A stretch of 64,000 nt of DNA from NCBI GenBank assembly GCA_041749255.1, contig JBGTBR010000044.1, positions 1-64,000 on the forward strand, in the 5' to 3' direction. Of this stretch, positions 17,301 through 25,644 are shown one piece after another (the stretch's first letter is position 1; every line of letters starts with the position of its first letter). The notes beneath the pieces are model-generated. The model had not been told where the DNA came from and searched no databases. It worked only from the letters and a program-made list of their open reading frames with translations. Origin of the DNA: JABDLO01 sp041749255. GTDB taxonomy: Bacteria; Bacteroidota; Bacteroidia; Chitinophagales; Saprospiraceae. The position numbers were made by a program, and so were the translations under genes.

Positions 17301-19201
17301 AACTTGGTGATATCCTTTATCGCTTTCCAGATCTGCTGAACCTCCTTTATGGTAAGTTTAGTTTGATTTAGCAAGATGAAATGTTTGCTTAGGTCTTCCT
17401 CGTTGAACAAAACAAAACAATCTGCAACAATATTTTCATCGCGTCCTGCCCGCCCTGCTTCCTGAATGTAGTTTTCCAGGGAATCGGATATCTCATAGTG
17501 TATGACCATGCCAACATCCTTTTTGTCAACTCCCATTCCGAAAGCAGAAGTAGCTACCATGATTTGGGTTTCACCATTGATAAAAGTATCTTGATTTTCA
17601 GACTTCTCCTGTTTGTCCATCTTTCCATGATATGGTTTTGCATTAAAACCATCTGTATTCAATCTTTCTGCCAGCAAATAAGCCTTTCTGGTTCTTGACA
17701 CATAAATGATGGTAGGACAATTTTTCACTTCTATCAGATCTCTGACTGTCTGATACTTTTCTTCTTCATCTCCCTTTTCAAAAACCTTGTATTTAAGATT
17801 TGTTCTTGATGCTTTTGTAGTGTAGAGTTCGAGGTCCAGCGAAAGTTTTTCTTTAAAGTATTCGCGAATATCTTCAATGACTTTTTGCTTTGCTGTGGCG
17901 GTAAAACATGAAACAGGAATGGCTTTCTTGAGATTTTTCTTTTCCTGAATTGACTTGATAAAATCACCTATATATAAATAGTCCACTCTAAAATCCTGCC
18001 CCCACGAAGAAAAACAGTGGGCCTCGTCGATCACAAACCGAACAATATTTCTTCCTAAAATCAATCGTTCAATGGTGCGTGAACGCAATGATTCAGGTGA
18101 GATATAAAGAATGGACGCAGAACCATCTTCAACCCTTTCAAATGATTTTGCTCTTTCAATCGGGTCAAGTAAGCCATTTATGGTTACGGAATCAGTGATT
18201 CCACTTTTTTCAAGATTGTCAACCTGGTCTTTCATCAGTGACTGCAAGGGAGAAATGACAACTGTCAAACCTCTTACACTTTCGCCACTCATCAAAGCAG
18301 GCACTTGAAAGGTGATTGACTTTCCACCACCTGTAGGGAATATGGCAAGTATAGATTTGTTGTCAACCGCTGCTTTAACCGCTTTCTTTTGCAATGGTTC
18401 ACCTCCAAAAGTTTTAAATGCATCAAAGCCGAAAAATCTTTTTAATCCTTTGTGAATATCCAATGCCCTATTGCAATACTTACAACCGCTTACGCAAGGC
18501 TTGTTTCGAAATAGATACATTATGCGTTCAACTTCCGGATAACTTTTCAGAACCCAGGGCGGAGTGATGGAGTGAATTTTCTTGTAGTGAATGAAAGAGT
18601 TAATGAGGGATAAACTATAAGCAAGTTCAATGGGGTACTTTGAAATAATCTTTGTCAATTCAGCTTGCTCACAAATTTCATTTTCAAAATACTTCCGAAT
18701 CAGATTTTCAAGGTTTCTGCTTTCGCTCGTGTATCCGATGTAACGAAAAAAGGAGTAGAATTCCATTTTGTCATTCAGCAGCAAATAGAAAATTTGTTTA
18801 AGCGTGTCATCTGTTTTTTTGAAGGCGTTTATTTCATCATAGAATAAATCTTTCGCTTTAATGGAATCATTCAAAGGATTATTTGTGTCTTCCGATTGTA
18901 GCTTGTCGTCTTTTAATAACGCATGATAGGGCTTTGTCGGAAAAAGTAACGGAGAATAAAGTAGGGTGTCAATTATGTTTGCTAAATTAATACCTGAATC
19001 AGAAAGTGCTCTACCGATATATTTTATGTCATGTTTGAACACGTTGTGCCCGCAGATATATTTCGTTCCGTTTAGAAACTGAATGAATTCAATAACTGAA
19101 TTCTTATGAAATGAGCTTCCATCACCCTTGACGCTTCCAATGTCAAGAATTTTTCGGCTCTTTGGCTCAACCTCGATATCAATGAAAGCTATTGAATTCA
19201 T
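14375..19201 (-). CDS. Exonuclease-RecQ-UvrD three-part fusion helicase
   Basis: A 1,608-residue protein with three enzyme parts. Residues 1-130 look like a DnaQ-type 3'-5' exonuclease: FIDIEVE (Asp8, Glu10), CGHNVFKHDIKY (Asp58) and SIKAKDLFYDE. A cysteine cluster CVSGCKYC lies at 236-243. Residues 270-770 are a RecQ helicase: FPTGGGKS at 288, DEAH at 392-395, SCFTATAKQ, and QEAGRAGRD at 580-588. Residues 1055-1530 are a UvrD/PcrA superfamily 1 helicase: AAGPGSGKT near 1072-1080, DEAQD near 1180, GDDDQNIFQFRG near 1209, VSTIHKAKGKEFD and YVAMTRAKRN. All key motifs appear intact. It should unwind and trim DNA, in repair or defence. It forms a one-gene unit between repeat copies 7 and 8. Confidence 0.9.
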   Translation of the reverse strand: MNSIAFIDIEVEPKSRKILDIGSVKGDGSSFHKNSVIEFIQFLNGTKYICGHNVFKHDIKYIGRALSDSGINLANIIDTLLYSPLLFPTKPYHALLKDDKLQSEDTNNPLNDSIKAKDLFYDEINAFKKTDDTLKQIFYLLLNDKMEFYSFFRYIGYTSESRNLENLIRKYFENEICEQAELTKIISKYPIELAYSLSLINSFIHYKKIHSITPPWVLKSYPEVERIMYLFRNKPCVSGCKYCNRALDIHKGLKRFFGFDAFKTFGGEPLQKKAVKAAVDNKSILAIFPTGGGKSITFQVPALMSGESVRGLTVVISPLQSLMKDQVDNLEKSGITDSVTINGLLDPIERAKSFERVEDGSASILYISPESLRSRTIERLILGRNIVRFVIDEAHCFSSWGQDFRVDYLYIGDFIKSIQEKKNLKKAIPVSCFTATAKQKVIEDIREYFKEKLSLDLELYTTKASRTNLKYKVFEKGDEEEKYQTVRDLIEVKNCPTIIYVSRTRKAYLLAERLNTDGFNAKPYHGKMDKQEKSENQDTFINGETQIMVATSAFGMGVDKKDVGMVIHYEISDSLENYIQEAGRAGRDENIVADCFVLFNEEDLSKHFILLNQTKLTIKEVQQIWKAIKDITKFRSKVSNSALEIARKAGWDDNVVEIETRVTTAIAALEDAGYLKRGQNMPRIFANSILSKNAQEAIDKINASERFEMRQKEKGIRIIKKLFSSKNRKKSNDDPAESRVDYISDHLGIVKEEVINIVNLLREENILADAKDLTAFIKKGENKNRSLNIVDAFCKIENFLLSELEEEEKKYHIKELNEKAEAKDCVDVNISKIKTVINFWAIKNWIKRQNLEYSKNHVAMICLYPKEVLKEKLEKRYELARFIVEYFYEKSKVNFSQDDEGKEEVLVEFSVHELKIAYEVSPTLFRLKINIDDVEDTLFYLSRIEAIKIEGGFMVIYNRLTIERIEQDNKKRYTKDDYYKLNLFYENKAQQIHIVGEYAKKMISDYKEALQFVEDYFQLNYSSFLKKYFPGSKADDLKLKMTPTKFRQLFGELSPTQLKIIKDNETKYIVVAAGPGSGKTRVLVHKLASLLLMEDVKHEQLLMLTFSRAAATEFKKRLLKLIGNAANYIEIKTFHSYCFDLLGKVGNLEKADMILKNTIEKIKNKEVEANRITKTVLVIDEAQDIDEDEFNLIISLMEQNEEMRVIAVGDDDQNIFQFRGASSKFLEHLIQFNKAARHELVENYRSKSNLVDFTNQFVKRINHRLKDTPIIPKQTDNGKIKIVRYESGNLISPLGQDILTTELTGTTCVLTRTNEEALQITGLLLKNEMQAKLIQSNDGFSLYHLLEVRFFLNQLELTDDVFIISDDVWASAKRELNNKFRRSTRLELCNNIIKDFEATNPKRMYKSDLEVFIRESKLEDFYDEMGETIFVSTIHKAKGKEFDNVFLMLENFNPSTDDAKRLLYVAMTRAKRNLTLHLNSGFLDHFSVQNLERVVDKEMHLPPKELAMHLAHKDVWLSYFIRRQYLVTQFVSGDKLYLNGHECLNSKGRVVLKFSRQFISQIESWEAKNYVLKSAKINFIVYWQIEGKEDEVKIILPELYFEKEQKEG

Positions 19202-19277
19202 GTTCAGTTAACGCAGGTTATTTTCGCTCCTCATTGGTAATGTTTCTAAAGTTTTCAGAATGTACTGCAACAAAGTC

Positions 19278-19510
19278 ATACCCGCAACTCCAGCCCTTCC
19301 TTTGCTTTATTTCGCTTTTGTCTGCTCTGGTCAAATGATTGGCGATTGGCATACACTGTCCAAATCTAATCATTTTAAGTTATACATCAAAAAGATTGTG
19401 CTAAAACACCGAATACCAGGATTGTAAACCAGGCATGCTAGGCATTAAGGGTTTCGCGTAAAGGGCGCAAAGGGGTTTAACGCAAAGGGAGCGCAAAGAG
19501 GTTTCTCCAA
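19278..19510 (+). repeat. R1 dispersed repeat, copy 8 (modules A, B, C)
   Basis: It has CAACTCCAGCCCTTCC, TTATTTCGCTTTTGTCTGC, GGCATACACTGTCC, TGCTAAAACACCGAATACCA, GATTGTAAACCAGG and two CGCAAAGG-type words. It separates the helicase gene's 5' side from the next small gene's 3' side. The helicase promoter must lie within it or in the ~75 bases after it. Confidence 0.85.
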
Positions 19511-19571
19511 CTTCATTTCCGGAGTCTGTAAATCACTGCAAATATGGCGAAACCGTCTACTTGATTGCCTT

Positions 19572-19967
19572 TTACTTGCTGGCTTTCATTTCTTTCAATT
19601 CGCTAATTCGTTTATTGTCGATATAATGTGTTGAATATCTGTCCTCAATCGTTTTATCCCCGGATTTACTAAATCTTAATCTGCGTTTTACTCCTTTCCC
19701 AAATTGATTGTATCCGGTAAATGAGCTTTTTAAATTTAATTCAGTCGAGTGTTTTCTAAGCAACTTATTTATTGTGGTTAGTTTGCTCAAGTTGATACTG
19801 CATACTTTTTCTAAATAATCAACCCGTCCAAAACGCCAGTCTTCATAACTTTTTTTTGATAAGCAGCCAAGTTGCATAAGTATATCCACAGCGCAAACAT
19901 ATCCTTTCTCATAACGATTTAAATGAACCAGTCTTTTTACTTCTTTTTCTAAATCTGCATTATTCAT
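19572..19967 (-). CDS. Conserved protein of unknown function (131 residues)
   Basis: Residues 15-55 (NRYEKGYVCAVDILMQLG, then YEDWRFGRVDYLEKVC and NLSKLTTINKLLR) and the later RRLRFSKSGD and IEDRYSTHY look like a widespread small single-domain protein of unknown role that I have seen across many phyla, with an all-helical N-terminal half and a basic C-terminal half. No catalytic motif stands out. It is a one-gene unit between repeat copies 8 and 9, as expected of a cassette gene. Confidence 0.6.
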   Translation of the reverse strand: MNNADLEKEVKRLVHLNRYEKGYVCAVDILMQLGCLSKKSYEDWRFGRVDYLEKVCSINLSKLTTINKLLRKHSTELNLKSSFTGYNQFGKGVKRRLRFSKSGDKTIEDRYSTHYIDNKRISELKEMKASK

Positions 19968-20066
19968 TTTAATCCATTCAATTTATATCCATTTTCATTT
20001 CATAAACGAAACCAATACGATTTTGCTAATATGAGTATTCTTTTTGATTTCCTCTATTCTTTGTGA

Positions 20067-20180
20067 TAGAAATCAAAAAAGTCATGCTGAAACACAGTAT
20101 ACCAGTGAATCATTTCACGCAAAGGGGGCGAAAAGAGGTGTTTCACGCAAAGGGGGGCGCAAAGAGGTTTAGCGCTAAAG
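20067..20180 (+). repeat. R1 dispersed repeat, copy 9 (modules B, C)
   Basis: A short copy: ATCAAAAAAGTCATGCTGAA, ACACAGTATACCAGTG and two CACGCAAAGGGGGCG-like words in tandem. The frame that runs through it (20,063-20,356) is not a gene. Confidence 0.75.
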
Positions 20181-20254
20181 GCGAAGCGTTAAAAACGAAA
20201 GGAGTTTTTCATTTATACAACGAACATTATATTAAAACCATCCTTCTATATGAG

Positions 20255-20542
20255 TTATTTGAAAAGTATAAGCTGGCTGGTTGTGATTGCATTTACCCAA
20301 TGCTTTACCATTGGTTCAATTTGCACATAATCACCCGTTTGCATTGTTTCTTTTAATCCTTTTTCGTTTTCAAAAACTACCTTCCCAAAAACACAAGTCA
20401 AGAGTGCCGGAACTTTTGTAATGTGTGCTTTTAATTGTTCGTTTGCTAATATTTGAATAACGGTAGCAAAGGCCTTGTCTGATCTAAAAAGCACCTCCGT
20501 GGATACTGCTTTGTCTTGTGTTAGTAAATTTTTAATGTTCAT
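20255..20542 (-). CDS. Small cupin-domain protein
   Basis: A 95-residue single cupin barrel: LKAHITKVPALLTCVFGKV fits the first cupin motif in degraded form, and METGDYVQIEP-like residues (MQTGDYVQIEPMVKHWVNA) the second. One histidine pair is partly kept (KAH, KHW). Such mini-cupins bind small ligands or metals; the function is unknown. The start at the ATG at 20542 is the only good one. Confidence 0.7.
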   Translation of the reverse strand: MNIKNLLTQDKAVSTEVLFRSDKAFATVIQILANEQLKAHITKVPALLTCVFGKVVFENEKGLKETMQTGDYVQIEPMVKHWVNAITTSQLILFK

Positions 20543-20615
20543 TTAAAATACGCCATTTTATTTATTCAATTCAAGCTAACAGATAATTCCTTGCGGGTGT
20601 TTTCCCAATCGATAT

Positions 20616-20634
20616 CCACATTATAAAAATGTGG
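20616..20634 (-). terminator. Hairpin, possible terminator
   Basis: CCACATT-5 bases-AATGTGG is a perfect 7-bp stem lying about 30 bases after the stop of the 168-residue gene on the minus strand. No T-tract follows, so it is only a weak candidate. Confidence 0.3.
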
Positions 20635-20665
20635 TTCCATTCTACTTCATTTAGCTTTTATTCAC

Positions 20666-21172
20666 TTAATTGTCGTGATTATCTCCGCCCAAACTATAGT
20701 AGTTGTTTTCCTCGTCCTCACTGCCAACACTTTCTTGTTGATCATCCAATTCAGAACCAGGTACATCCAAATCGTCTCCCAGCATTTCCTCATCAAAGCC
20801 CTTCTTGTTTAATGTACCTGCTTCTTGGTTAGGCGTTTTGTTATTTAAGAGGTTTTCAGGATTAATTTCGGTTTCCAGTTTTTCTTGATTATAAATATCG
20901 TCAGAGGGTGGATATTTTGGATAGCCTTCTAACTTCGAAGCTTCTGGGTCAGTATTTTTTCTTTTTGCCTCGTGGGTTTTAGCGTGTTCTAATACAATTG
21001 CCTCTAAGGATTTATAGTATTCTTCAAGCTTTTGTGTTCCCATTTGATTGTTATCCTTTCCCGAAAAATTTTCAGAAATATGTCTAATGTGTTTTGATAA
21101 TTCTGGAAATTCATTGTGAATCTTTTCGGTGATATTTACGATTTCTCTTTCCAATTCGGCTGTTGTTTTCAT
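20666..21172 (-). CDS. Conserved hypothetical protein, acidic, coiled-coil start
   Basis: A 168-residue very hydrophilic protein without a signal peptide. The N-terminal half (AELEREIVNITEKIHNEFPE) is helical; the C-terminal end (DLDVPGSELDDQQE, SVGSEDEENNYYSLGGDNHD) is acidic and strongly resembles a tail seen in many Bacteroidota hypothetical proteins. Function unknown. It is the last gene of the accessory block before the repeat copy 10 boundary. Confidence 0.65.
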   Translation of the reverse strand: MKTTAELEREIVNITEKIHNEFPELSKHIRHISENFSGKDNNQMGTQKLEEYYKSLEAIVLEHAKTHEAKRKNTDPEASKLEGYPKYPPSDDIYNQEKLETEINPENLLNNKTPNQEAGTLNKKGFDEEMLGDDLDVPGSELDDQQESVGSEDEENNYYSLGGDNHDN

Positions 21173-21451
21173 GCTTTAATTGTTTTAGGATGAAGGACTT
21201 ACTCTTTTGATAATTGTTTGGTACAGAAGAACCAATCATAGCAAGTAACTCTTGCATCATTTGCTTAATTTATTTTCTAGTTTTTTCATTATTTATCTAC
21301 GTCATCAAAGATAACCTAAGTAGTCTCAGTCTATCTTACACTAATAAAAGTATTAGTTATATCATTCACACTTGTCAGGAAGTCAAATGATTATTGGGAG
21401 CGTACGGACAAAATTAAACGTGGGGTGTTAAGGATGGTAAGTGAAATGGCA

Positions 21452-21722
21452 AAACAACTCCAGTCTCTTATTGCACATATTTCGCATATTTCTGTTCTGG
21501 TCAATGAACTGGTGCTTTTTTATAAAAATCAGGTATAGCGAGACATTTCACGCAATGGGCGCAAAGAGAGAGAGGTGATATGCATGCCATCTTTGCGTTT
21601 CCCTTTGCGGTTTTCTTAGCGGTCTTGTCGTGAACCCACATCCAAAAGTTTGTCGGTGAATTATTTCGTATGTAACATTTACTGTTTCTATTTCACGCAA
21701 AGGGGCGCTAAGAGAGGTCGAT
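21452..21722 (+). repeat. R1 dispersed repeat, copy 10 (modules A, E) and right edge of the block
   Basis: It has ACAACTCCAGTCTCTT, CATATTTCGCATATTTCTG, CACGCAATGGGCGCAAAGAG, GGTGATATGCATGCCATCTT, CTTTGCGTTTCCCTTTGCGG and ATTTCGTATGTAACATTTAC. Modules B is largely lost. This is the last copy; none is seen in the remaining 42 kb. The 21,173-21,450 stretch before it holds no gene. Confidence 0.85.
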
Positions 21723-21786
21723 AACCATAGCTTCTTAACGTACCTTTGCATGAACCCCTTACCAATGCTTGACTATTTACTGTCCA

Positions 21787-24700
21787 TTATTCATTTCCTG
21801 ACCTCTTTGCTCCGGGAGTATATAGTCCTTTGGCAGTTCTGTCTTCGTAAGCAGGGGCAGGAGTCATCGCAGGTGGATGGCTTTCCAGCAGTTTCAGGAC
21901 TTCTTCGACCACTCTTTCCATCTGCGGATCTCTGCCTTGCATGAGCAGATTGGGGTCATCCCATACCACAATATCGGGACTCACACCTTCGCCTTCCCAA
22001 AACCAGTGGCCGGCATTGTCGTAGAGCCTGGCGCCGGGTACGGTGATACCGCCACCATCAATAAGTCTGTGCGGCGTAGCAGGGCCTACCAATATGCCGA
22101 GGGTGTTTTCACCGACAATAGGACCCGCTTTGAGCTCTTTAAAAGCCCAGGGAAGCCCATCGCCGCCAGAACCAGCCCAACCATTGATCAGCATACCCAT
22201 GGGTCCGGTATTGGTTTTTGTGGGTTGGGTTTGATCCCTGCCATATCTCCAGTGCAGATTGTAAACGACCGGACGCTTGAGTAGTTCCAAAAATCGGTCT
22301 GCCAACTGTCCCCCGCCGTTAAATCTCTCATCTATGATGAATCCCTGCTTGTCCAGTTGGCCGTAATACATGCTGACGAGTTCTCTTTGTCCGTCGCCTC
22401 CGGTATTGGACATGTAGACGTATCCCAGTTTTCCGTCAGAAAGCTTATCTACCATCTTGCGGTTGTTTTCTATCCACTCTAGGTATCGCAGATTTCTTTC
22501 CTGACCTACGGTGAGACATTTAATCACGATATCTCTGGAATTTTCAGAGCTTTCATTTTTTCTCATGACAGTAAGGGAAACGGTTTTACCACCTAAGCCT
22601 TCAAAAGCAGCGTAGGGATCTTTGTCGGGATCGAGGGGAATTCCATTGACAGCGAGAATGTAATCGCCTTCCTGCACATCCACTCCCGGAAGTTGAAAGG
22701 GAGACCTGACTTCCGTATCCCAGACTGCAGGCGTTACGATTCTTTTAATCTTATATTTGTCATCTTCTTTGGCCCATTCTATTCCCAAAAATCCCGTCAT
22801 TCTCGGTGTATAAGACTCCGCATCCCCACCGAAAGTGTATGTGTGACCTGCTCCCAGTTCACTGAGCATATTGGACTGTAAATTGCTGATATCCCAGCGG
22901 GTTCTGGCATCTTTGACCAGGGCGCCATACCTCATTTTCATTTCATTCCAGTCTACCTGCTGCATGTTGGGATCGTAGAAAAAATCTCTGTATCTCCGCC
23001 ACGTATCGTTAAAGATCTGAGTCCATTCTTCCCTGGGTATCCACTGCATGACCATGTCTTTTGTGGGAACTGGTTTTTCCATTTTCTGACCCGGAGAGGT
23101 GCCTATGACAGCGTATTGGTTGTTGCCGGAGACCAGGATGGATTTACCGTTGGCGGCAATGATGTATTGATTTACTTTTTCTATAATGGTTTTTTCTTCC
23201 CGTTCTGCTATATCATAATACATCAATGTAGCTCCCTGCTCTCCTGATCCTGTTCTCGGATATCGCAGATATATCAGTTTACCATCAATGCTCGACATCT
23301 TGCCGATGTTGCCGGCTTTTATTGGAAGTATTTCCAGCCTTGACTCCAGTTGATCGAAGTCAATTTTTACCAGGACTTCTTTTTTATCTTTTCCTTTATC
23401 TTGCTCTTTGTCTTTATCTTTATCCTTTGCTTTGTCTTTGTCTTTATCCTTTGCTTTGTCTTTGTCTTTTTCATTTTCTTTTGTGTTGTCTGTAGCATTT
23501 TTCTCAGTGGCAACGATGGTGCTGTCATTTTTAGGCGGCAATATGGAGGGTGTGTCTTTGCTGAGGCTGAGTGCTCCGATTTGAGTAGAATTGACGTAAA
23601 CCCAGGTGCCATCTCCCATGGCAGAATAGGAAGTTTCCATATTTCTGCTGGTTTGGTAAAACAGGTATTTGCCGTCTTTGCTGAAAACGGGATCAGAGTC
23701 TGAGTAAAATCCGGATGTTACCTGACGGCTTTGTCCTGTCTCCGTATTGTATATACATATAGCCCATTGAGCATTATCAAGAGCTTTGTTAAAAGCGAGC
23801 CATTTGGAATCCGGTGACCAATCCATATGGTATCCCGGCCTTCCCGGATGGGTTATGGTCAATTCGGTGTTTCCTGCTATCTTTATTTCTCCAGTGGCTG
23901 CATCCAGGACTGATATGTCATTTTTCTCATCGATAAAGGCTATTTTTTTACTGTCGGGCGACCAGTATAAAGTGTATCCAAAACCTTTATTCCTGCTGGT
24001 CAGCTGTTTGGGTTCTCCGCCCCCTTTGCTTTCTTGAATCCACAACTCGTATTCTCCTGATCGGTCGCTCCAGTAGGCAATACTCTTACCATCGGGTGAC
24101 CAGGCCGGACTGTGGTCATAGACACCGCTGGACCGGGTGAGGTTGCGCGTATACCCTTCCGTGGCGGGTACATCAAAAAGCTCTCCGCGGGCCTCCATTA
24201 CCAATCTTTTGGCATCGGGCGAAATGGTGGCATTTACAATGCTTTTACTCACGTCTTTTTGCTGTGGCATTTCAACGGACAGGTCACTCACCACAGTAAC
24301 TTCTACTTTTTTGTAGGTTCGTGTAGCTAAATCCATTAAGTACAGATCTCCTCCCATTTCAAAAACAAGGTCCCGGGTGGCTGCTGCCAGGAAAGAAATA
24401 TCGAAGTCTGTAAAATGCGTTATCTGCTCCATTGTTTTGCTTTCTGTATCATAAGCCCAGATATTGAGGCGCATATCTTCATTATCATCAGACAAAAAGT
24501 AGACTGTACTACCTGCCCAGGCGGGTTTGCCATCGATGGCTAAGCGGTTGGTTATGTTTTCTACCTTTTGGGTACGCATGTTATAGATCAGGATATCGGA
24601 ATTGTTTCCACTCCGGATTCTTTTGAATGGATAGTTTTCGGTAATTTTAGTGATGTAGGCCAGTTGATTGCCATCAGGAGAAAAACTGGCTAGTTCGCCG

Positions 24701-25158
24701 TAGGGCAATGGCAATTTTTCTGGAAAACCTCCATTTTTATCTACAAGAAAAAACTGATTGAGAAGCCTCCTTCCGCCATCTGTTCCTGCGGAAGCAAAGA
24801 GTAACCTGTTTCCATCGGGATGCCAGTCTATCATGCGATCTGGTAAGGAATGGTATGTCACCCTCACTGGGACGCCACCTGAAGTGGGCATGACATAAAT
24901 ATCCTGACTTCCATTATAGCTCGCCGTAAAAGCAATGGATTGTCCGTCAGGAGAAAACCTGGGCCAGGATTCTTCGCCAGGGGATCGGGTAAGCTGAGTG
25001 GCCATTCCCCCATCTTTAGGAACGGTCCATATATCACCGCCAAAAACAAAGGCGATCTGTGTGTCGGACACGTCCATGTAACGCATTAGTTTTGCGCTGA
25101 TCTGGGCAGTGGTCATATAGGATAGGAATAGTAAAAAAATGATGAATACATTTTTCAT
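21787..25158 (-). CDS. Tricorn-like S41 family peptidase with WD40-like TolB repeats
   Basis: The start is taken at the ATG at 25158 (MKNVFIIFLLFLSYMTTAQ), which gives a good signal peptide; the frame itself opens seven codons earlier. The mature protein of about 1,105 residues has TolB/PD40-type repeats (WPRFSPDGQSIAF, HSPAWSPDGKSIAY), a C1-like region, a PDZ domain (GDYILAVNGIPLD) and an S41 part (GFIIDERFNGGGQLA; nucleophile serine in GWAGSGGDGLP). It should trim peptides in the periplasm. A run of lysine-aspartate pairs (KDKDKAKDKDK type) near residue 570-600 is a low-complexity linker. Confidence 0.9.
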   Translation of the reverse strand: MKNVFIIFLLFLSYMTTAQISAKLMRYMDVSDTQIAFVFGGDIWTVPKDGGMATQLTRSPGEESWPRFSPDGQSIAFTASYNGSQDIYVMPTSGGVPVRVTYHSLPDRMIDWHPDGNRLLFASAGTDGGRRLLNQFFLVDKNGGFPEKLPLPYGELASFSPDGNQLAYITKITENYPFKRIRSGNNSDILIYNMRTQKVENITNRLAIDGKPAWAGSTVYFLSDDNEDMRLNIWAYDTESKTMEQITHFTDFDISFLAAATRDLVFEMGGDLYLMDLATRTYKKVEVTVVSDLSVEMPQQKDVSKSIVNATISPDAKRLVMEARGELFDVPATEGYTRNLTRSSGVYDHSPAWSPDGKSIAYWSDRSGEYELWIQESKGGGEPKQLTSRNKGFGYTLYWSPDSKKIAFIDEKNDISVLDAATGEIKIAGNTELTITHPGRPGYHMDWSPDSKWLAFNKALDNAQWAICIYNTETGQSRQVTSGFYSDSDPVFSKDGKYLFYQTSRNMETSYSAMGDGTWVYVNSTQIGALSLSKDTPSILPPKNDSTIVATEKNATDNTKENEKDKDKAKDKDKDKAKDKDKDKEQDKGKDKKEVLVKIDFDQLESRLEILPIKAGNIGKMSSIDGKLIYLRYPRTGSGEQGATLMYYDIAEREEKTIIEKVNQYIIAANGKSILVSGNNQYAVIGTSPGQKMEKPVPTKDMVMQWIPREEWTQIFNDTWRRYRDFFYDPNMQQVDWNEMKMRYGALVKDARTRWDISNLQSNMLSELGAGHTYTFGGDAESYTPRMTGFLGIEWAKEDDKYKIKRIVTPAVWDTEVRSPFQLPGVDVQEGDYILAVNGIPLDPDKDPYAAFEGLGGKTVSLTVMRKNESSENSRDIVIKCLTVGQERNLRYLEWIENNRKMVDKLSDGKLGYVYMSNTGGDGQRELVSMYYGQLDKQGFIIDERFNGGGQLADRFLELLKRPVVYNLHWRYGRDQTQPTKTNTGPMGMLINGWAGSGGDGLPWAFKELKAGPIVGENTLGILVGPATPHRLIDGGGITVPGARLYDNAGHWFWEGEGVSPDIVVWDDPNLLMQGRDPQMERVVEEVLKLLESHPPAMTPAPAYEDRTAKGLYTPGAKRSGNE

Positions 25159-25439
25159 ATGTGTAATTTTTATTGACATTTAAATAAAAGCAGTATCCCA
25201 AACACTATGGGATCTTCAGCTATGTATCCGCTTTACGCAAATGTGTAAATGACTTTCAAGATGCGATGAGAAATTCGGATATGTAAAAATTTCCATACGT
25301 TTCACTGAATGAAAATGCATTGGGGCGAAATCAATACCCCTGAATGAAAATATATTTGATTGCAAGATGGGAACATAAAGCCCTAAAAATACAAAATTTT
25401 TCTGACTGTCTACTTTTTTATGAAGCTGTATTTCCTATT

Positions 25440-25600
25440 TACTACTAAAGGCTGAAATCGACCTACGAACTGCGAACGACGGACTGCGAAAAGCGAAATG
25501 TCAATTGCAAACTGCGAACTGTGAAAAGCTGGACTTTCCGACCTTCAGACTTTCCGACCTTCGACTCTGCAAGATTTGGCCAAGTTTTTTGCAACCATTT
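25440..25600 (+). repeat. R2 intergenic word repeats
   Basis: In the 25,180-25,644 gap no gene is seen. From about 25,450 it carries AACTGCGAACGACGGACTG, GCAAACTGCGAACTGTGAAA and GACTTTCCGACCTTC words in loose tandem. The same words recur at 28,250, 29,280, 30,735 and 51,150. Confidence 0.7.
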
Positions 25601-25644
25601 CTTAACCATATCGTCATTTATGAGACCCTATAAAAAGAACGACT

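Noticed and set aside
20063..20356. Plus-strand frame of 97 codons
   Set aside because: It is repeat copy 9 plus antisense of the cupin gene.
23350..23703. Plus-strand phenylalanine-rich frame that looks like a membrane protein
   Set aside because: It is the antisense of the lysine-aspartate repeat of the tricorn-like gene.
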